Assembly (NCBI RefSeq): GCF_000516515.1
Contig: NZ_KI911784.1
Coordinates: 2,326,881 to 2,390,880 of the forward strand
Direction of reading: 5' to 3'
Source: Chloroflexus sp. Y-396-1
GTDB taxonomy: Bacteria; Chloroflexota; Chloroflexia; Chloroflexales; Chloroflexaceae
DNA length: 64,000 bases
A program made the position numbers and the translations under genes. Positions 60,651-64,000 of this stretch are shown here, piece after piece. Positions within the stretch are counted from its first letter, which is position 1. Each line of letters begins with the position of its first letter. Under the pieces are notes generated by a model. It was not told the origin of the DNA. It did not search any database and saw only the letters and a program-made list of their open reading frames with translations.

Positions 60651-61859
60651 TTATGATCCCTCTTCTGAACCACTACTATCAGCGGTCTGCTTGCGCTTCG
60701 CCGCGTTAGCCGCCCGGATTGCTGCCAGGCGCGCTGCTTTATCGTCGGCTGGAGAGGGCGTCGTCGGCTCACCTGTCGCTGCCGGTGCCGCATCGGTTGC
60801 GGCGGCCTTCTTCGCCGCGTTAGCCGCCCGGATTGCTGCCAGGCGCGCTGCTTTATCGTCGGCTGGAGAGGGCGTCGTCGGCTCACCTGTCGCTGCCGGT
60901 GCCGCATCGGTTGCGGCGGCCTTCTTCGCCGCGTTAGCCGCCCGGATTGCTGCCAGTTTAGCCGCTTTGTCGTCGGTTGATGGCATCCCGGCAGGGGGGG
61001 CCTCTTCAGCCAAGGATGTGGCGCCATCTCCAGCTTGGGCTGCCTTTGCCGCCCGAATCGCTGCTAGCTTTGCTGCCTTCTCTTCGGGCGTTAGCTTGCG
61101 TGCTTCGGTCGATGCTGTCTGTGCTGGCGGTGATACAGACTCCGCCGTTACTGCCGATGGCGTAGCCGTGGTCGCTTGAGCAGCCAATTCAGCTCGCCGC
61201 GCCGCAATGCGCTCAGTGAGATGCGGTGCAATCCCAATGACATCAGGACGACGGCGAATATTACCTTGCAACTTCTTCAAAGCACTCTCGCGCACTTCGG
61301 CCCACATCGTTGGGGCAATGCTCGCGTAGTAGCTAATGGGGCGATTCAACTGGACTTTATGCACGGTCAACTGAGCATGATCGTCGGTCGATAACTCAAA
61401 GGCGTGATCCATCTTGATCGCGTCGAACGGGCACACTTCCGCGCAAAAGCCACAACTCATACAGGCGTCGTACTCGATAATAAACTCTGCAACTGCCGGT
61501 ACCGGTTTGCCAGTGGCCGGGTCCTTTGCCTGGGTCATGTGGATGACTTGCGGTGGACAGATACGCTCGCACTGGAAGCACGAAGTGCAGAGTTCATGAC
61601 CGGTTTCGTCATCGTAGAGGAGAATGGGCATGTTGCGGTAGGCCTCTGGAATCCGTGGCTTTTCTTCAGGATATTGAATTGTGAACGTACCGTGAATCTG
61701 GCTATAGCTGCGATTCAGGCGAAATGACTCTTTCCAATGTTTCCAGATCACCGCCATTCCACGGAGCAAACCGCCGCCGCGTCGCACACGAGAATCATCG
61801 CGTTGCACTTCGATAACGCGACCGCGTGAAATCTCTATCTCAAATGGTGGTTCCATCAT
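60651..61859 (-). CDS. nuoI: NADH-quinone oxidoreductase subunit I with a long repetitive tail
   Basis: NuoI carries two [4Fe-4S] clusters (N6a, N6b) in the peripheral arm. Ligand Cys are 91, 94, 97, 101 ([11 protein letters not shown]) and 133, 136, 139, 143 ([11 protein letters not shown]). The first 200 residues are a normal NuoI core. Residues about 215-402 are an extension unknown in standard NuoI (about 160-220 residues): Ala-, Lys- and Pro-rich, with units of [18 protein letters not shown] followed by a Pro/Thr linker. The start codon overlaps the nuoD stop by four bases. The tail is helix-forming and positively charged in places; it could bind another protein or nucleic acid, or take the place of missing NuoEFG contacts. 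Confidence 0.93.
   Translation of the reverse strand: MMEPPFEIEISRGRVIEVQRDDSRVRRGGGLLRGMAVIWKHWKESFRLNRSYSQIHGTFTIQYPEEKPRIPEAYRNMPILLYDDETGHELCTSCFQCERICPPQVIHMTQAKDPATGKPVPAVAEFIIEYDACMSCGFCAEVCPFDAIKMDHAFELSTDDHAQLTVHKVQLNRPISYYASIAPTMWAEVRESALKKLQGNIRRRPDVIGIAPHLTERIAARRAELAAQATTATPSAVTAESVSPPAQTASTEARKLTPEEKAAKLAAIRAAKAAQAGDGATSLAEEAPPAGMPSTDDKAAKLAAIRAANAAKKAAATDAAPAATGEPTTPSPADDKAARLAAIRAANAAKKAAATDAAPAATGEPTTPSPADDKAARLAAIRAANAAKRKQTADSSGSEEGS
60693..60974 (-). repeat. 114-bp tandem repeats in nuoI
   Basis: Two nearly identical units of 114 bases (38 codons, residues 296-333 and 334-371) and a partial third (372-389). The unit reads [18 protein letters not shown], then [21 protein letters not shown] degenerate earlier copy begins at residue 259 ([17 protein letters not shown]). 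Near identity at DNA level points to recent expansion. Confidence 0.9.
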
Positions 61860-62965
61860 CGATCCACCTCTCCCATCACGATATCGATACTGCCGAGGAT
61901 GACCACAATATCAGCCACCTTGTACCCACGACACATATCGGCCAAGGGGGTAAGATTGATAAACGATGGTGCGCGCACTTTATAACGGTACGGCTTGCCA
62001 CTGCCATCGCTGACCAGGTAGAAACCTAGCTCACCCTTCGGCGACTCTATCCGGGCATACGCATCCCCAACCGGTGGTCGTACATTCTGGCGCGCTTTGG
62101 GATTGATATGACCACCTTTTGCGTCAGGCAGTTGTTCAAGCACCTGCTCGATAATGCGTTTACTCTGACGCATCTCCTCGATCCGAACCAGAAACCGGTC
62201 ATACACATCACCCACCTTACCGATGGGAATATCGAAATCAAACCGGTCGTAGACACTGTAGGGTTCGGCTTTACGCACATCGTAAGGAATACCCGAACCA
62301 CGCAACACCGGCCCGGTCACGCCATACGAGAGGGCAACTTCACGCGGCAGAATCCCGATTCCGATCGCTCGTTGCAGTAAAATCTCGTTATCGCGCAACA
62401 GGCGTTCAAGCTCATCAATATACGCTGGCAAAGCGATCAGCAACTCGCGCAGATTAGGGATAAACTCAGATGGCAAATCGCGCGCTACACCGCCAAAACG
62501 AAAATAGTTACACATCAGCCGGGCGCCGCTCGCCATCTCAAAGAGATCGAGGATCTTCTCCCGTTCTCGCATCCCAAAGGCCAGCGGTGTCTGCCATGCC
62601 CCCATATCGTTGATCATGAAGCCAACTGCGCTGGCATGGTTGAGAATCCGCGTCAACTCAACCATCAACACCCGAATGTATTCAGCGCGCTCAGGCACTT
62701 CAATCCCGGCTAGCCGTTCGACGGCCATTGCATAGGCGTGGTTATTCGCCATCGAATTAAAATAGTCGAGCCGGTCTGTATAAGGCATATTTTGCAAATA
62801 TGTATTCGCCTCGGCGATCTGCTCGTGATTCCGATGCAGATAACCGAACACCGGCTTGAGATCAATCACCGTTTCGCCGTCAACCGTCACTAGCATACGA
62901 AACACACCGTGCGTTGACGGATGTTGCGGACCAATATTGACTTGCAGCTCTTGGGTCTGGAGCAT
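61856..62965 (-). CDS. nuoD: NADH-quinone oxidoreductase subunit D
   Basis: The 369-residue 49-kDa-type subunit lines the quinone site. Markers are [22 protein letters not shown] with [51 protein letters not shown] and the C-terminal [28 protein letters not shown] region, each given here in part. The Cys ligands seen in [NiFe] hydrogenases are absent, as expected for NuoD. It ends in an overlap with nuoI and follows nuoC by 30 bases. Confidence 0.95.
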   Translation of the reverse strand: MLQTQELQVNIGPQHPSTHGVFRMLVTVDGETVIDLKPVFGYLHRNHEQIAEANTYLQNMPYTDRLDYFNSMANNHAYAMAVERLAGIEVPERAEYIRVLMVELTRILNHASAVGFMINDMGAWQTPLAFGMREREKILDLFEMASGARLMCNYFRFGGVARDLPSEFIPNLRELLIALPAYIDELERLLRDNEILLQRAIGIGILPREVALSYGVTGPVLRGSGIPYDVRKAEPYSVYDRFDFDIPIGKVGDVYDRFLVRIEEMRQSKRIIEQVLEQLPDAKGGHINPKARQNVRPPVGDAYARIESPKGELGFYLVSDGSGKPYRYKVRAPSFINLTPLADMCRGYKVADIVVILGSIDIVMGEVDR

Positions 62966-62995
62966 AGCGGCACCAATCCCTCATCTCTCAGCTTC

Positions 62996-63517
62996 TTACT
63001 CATCGCCACCCAGATACTTATCGCCCTGGCGGGGAAAGTCTTTACGCATCGGAAAGCCTTCAAATTCATCCCACATGTAGATCCGCCGTAGGTAAGGATG
63101 ACCGACAAACTCAACACCGAACAGATCAAAGGCTTCACGTTCGTGGAAATTGGCTGCCGGCCAGTGTGGGGTCAACGACGGCACCTTCGGCGCATCACGT
63201 GGGACACGTACTCGTAAGACAATCCCTGACCCACCGGAGGGATGGTAGAAGCGGTATACCAACTCAAAACATCCCGCATAGAGATAATCAACGACTGCAA
63301 TATCAGATAATAAGGCATAGCCGAGCTTATCACGCACGAAGAGCGCTGCCGCAACGAGATGATCAGGATGCACAAACGGATCAGGCGGATGAAACAGACC
63401 AGGTTGAGGTCCATGGGCAGGTGGTGGCGTGATCGCCAGGGGAGCCACATCAACCAACGCATCCGGCAGCGCTGCCGCCAATCGGGCACGAAGCTCGGCA
63501 GGAGACATCTCAGGCAT
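62996..63517 (-). CDS. nuoC: NADH-quinone oxidoreductase subunit C
   Basis: The 173-residue 30-kDa-type subunit. It has the family pattern [13 protein letters not shown], then [59 protein letters not shown], of which [11 protein letters not shown] and the ending [11 protein letters not shown] are diagnostic. The start overlaps the end of nuoB by eight bases. Unlike in E. coli, nuoC and nuoD are separate genes. Confidence 0.95.
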   Translation of the reverse strand: MPEMSPAELRARLAAALPDALVDVAPLAITPPPAHGPQPGLFHPPDPFVHPDHLVAAALFVRDKLGYALLSDIAVVDYLYAGCFELVYRFYHPSGGSGIVLRVRVPRDAPKVPSLTPHWPAANFHEREAFDLFGVEFVGHPYLRRIYMWDEFEGFPMRKDFPRQGDKYLGGDE

Positions 63518-64000
63518 CGTTCACTACACTCCGTTTCAGATCATCGGCTGCGATTTCAGGGGCTACCCCTCGTGCCTTCAGCGCATTCTCAAGCTCTACC
63601 TCCGGATCCATGATCGGGAATTGGCGCACAACTTCAGGGTGTTCGATCTGCCCCGAACGACGTTCACCGTGACTCGGCGATGTATATGGGCTGAGCAGCG
63701 GTAAACCGCCAACCGGATCGACCAGTTTGCCGTCAATCTCCAGCCCCTTCGCCCCGAAGGTCGGCACCGGAAAATCGCTGGTTTGCGGTTTGTCACCACT
63801 ACCGTACCAACGTACCCGCCCTAACTTTTGCCGGTCAATTTGCTCTTGTAATGTCATCAGCGCGTGTAACAATGCTTCAGGGCGCGGCGGACAACCCGGC
63901 ACATAGACATCCACCGGAATAAGGAGATCGATGCCGCGTAACACGTTATAGCCATCGCGGAAGGGACCACCAGAGGTAGCACACGCGCCCATCGAGATCA
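63510..64000 (-). CDS. nuoB: NADH-quinone oxidoreductase subunit B, C-terminal part
   Basis: The gene continues beyond the right edge; at least 162 codons are visible. The first residues seen are [13 protein letters not shown], which contains a cluster N2 ligand Cys; the last Cys ligand is in [13 protein letters not shown]. The C-terminal 90 residues after RWYGSGDK ([20 protein letters not shown]) are an extension beyond the usual NuoB end. The upstream part with the CC pair, and probably nuoA, lie outside the window. Confidence 0.93.
   Translation of the reverse strand, partial: ISMGACATSGGPFRDGYNVLRGIDLLIPVDVYVPGCPPRPEALLHALMTLQEQIDRQKLGRVRWYGSGDKPQTSDFPVPTFGAKGLEIDGKLVDPVGGLPLLSPYTSPSHGERRSGQIEHPEVVRQFPIMDPEVELENALKARGVAPEIAADDLKRSVVNDA

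Noticed and set aside
60604-61179. 191-codon Ala-rich plus-strand frame
   Set aside because: It is the mirror of the nuoI tandem repeats on the opposite strand.
51140-64000. Mrp antiporter or hydrogenase (Hyf/Mbh) cluster instead of complex I
   Set aside because: NuoB, C, D, H, I, J and K are typical complex I members and NuoD lacks the hydrogenase Cys ligands.

Overview
The window looks like a chromosome segment from a filamentous anoxygenic phototroph of the Chloroflexus type (phylum Chloroflexota). This is inferred from gene content, not from a marker gene: a multi-subunit complex I operon without nuoEFG, CtaA, branched-chain-type ABC genes mixed with CoA ligases, a DUF2089/DUF4097 envelope cluster, and many dispersed GC-rich palindromic repeats between genes. 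No rRNA, tRNA, CRISPR, prophage or intact insertion sequence was found.

Layout. 1-3.3 kb: a minus-strand metal (probably zinc) ABC transporter, znuA-znuC-znuB, with a clear promoter and palindromic operator, followed by the start of a secreted protein cut by the window edge. 3.6-9.2 kb: housekeeping and sugar genes (RMD-type GDP-sugar SDR, rsmI, rfbA/rmlA, a DapA-superfamily aldolase, DAHP synthase). 9.8-12.3 kb: ammonium transporter and an ECF-type S component. 12.9-15.7 kb: a four-gene cluster (small membrane protein, DUF2089 protein, SHOCT-like protein, DUF4097 beta-repeat protein) behind a promoter with helically phased GGTAA repeats. 15.8-20.4 kb: alpha/beta hydrolase, DUF4388 protein, ctaA and an M20-family protein that has lost most catalytic residues. 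20.5-23.4 kb: a decaying iron-type ABC transporter (substrate-binding protein and permease both frameshifted). 24.6-28.5 kb: a stress-signalling group (STAS protein, a kinase/cNMP/SpoIIE phosphatase fusion, a HEAT-repeat protein) and two tiny membrane proteins. 29.2-37.6 kb: one long plus-strand operon with livG, a long-chain acyl-CoA ligase-like gene, livH, livM, a binding protein, livF and a PaaK-like ligase, which reads as import plus CoA activation of a carboxylic acid. 37.9-50.9 kb: two overlapping minus-strand genes of little known function, an alpha/beta hydrolase with an altered catalytic His, a DinG-type helicase with exonuclease, the histidine phosphatase/DUF3090/SCO1664 trio, a frameshifted membrane protein, and an ABC-2 exporter with an embedded glycosyltransferase. 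51.1-64.0 kb: the complex I operon on the minus strand, transcribed B-C-D-I-H-J-K-L-M-M-N, with B cut by the right edge.

The complex I operon is the most distinctive block: two nuoM genes in a row, no nuoEFG in the visible part, a NuoI whose C-terminus is extended by about 180 residues including 38-residue tandem repeats, and a NuoL with a His-rich loop and an apparent insertion near its C-terminal lateral helix. Intergenic DNA is unusually rich in repeats. One family of about 290-320 bp has imperfect terminal inverted repeats (AGAGCCTGATCAAAAACCC) and behaves like a non-autonomous mobile element; shorter GC palindromes occupy many of the other gaps.
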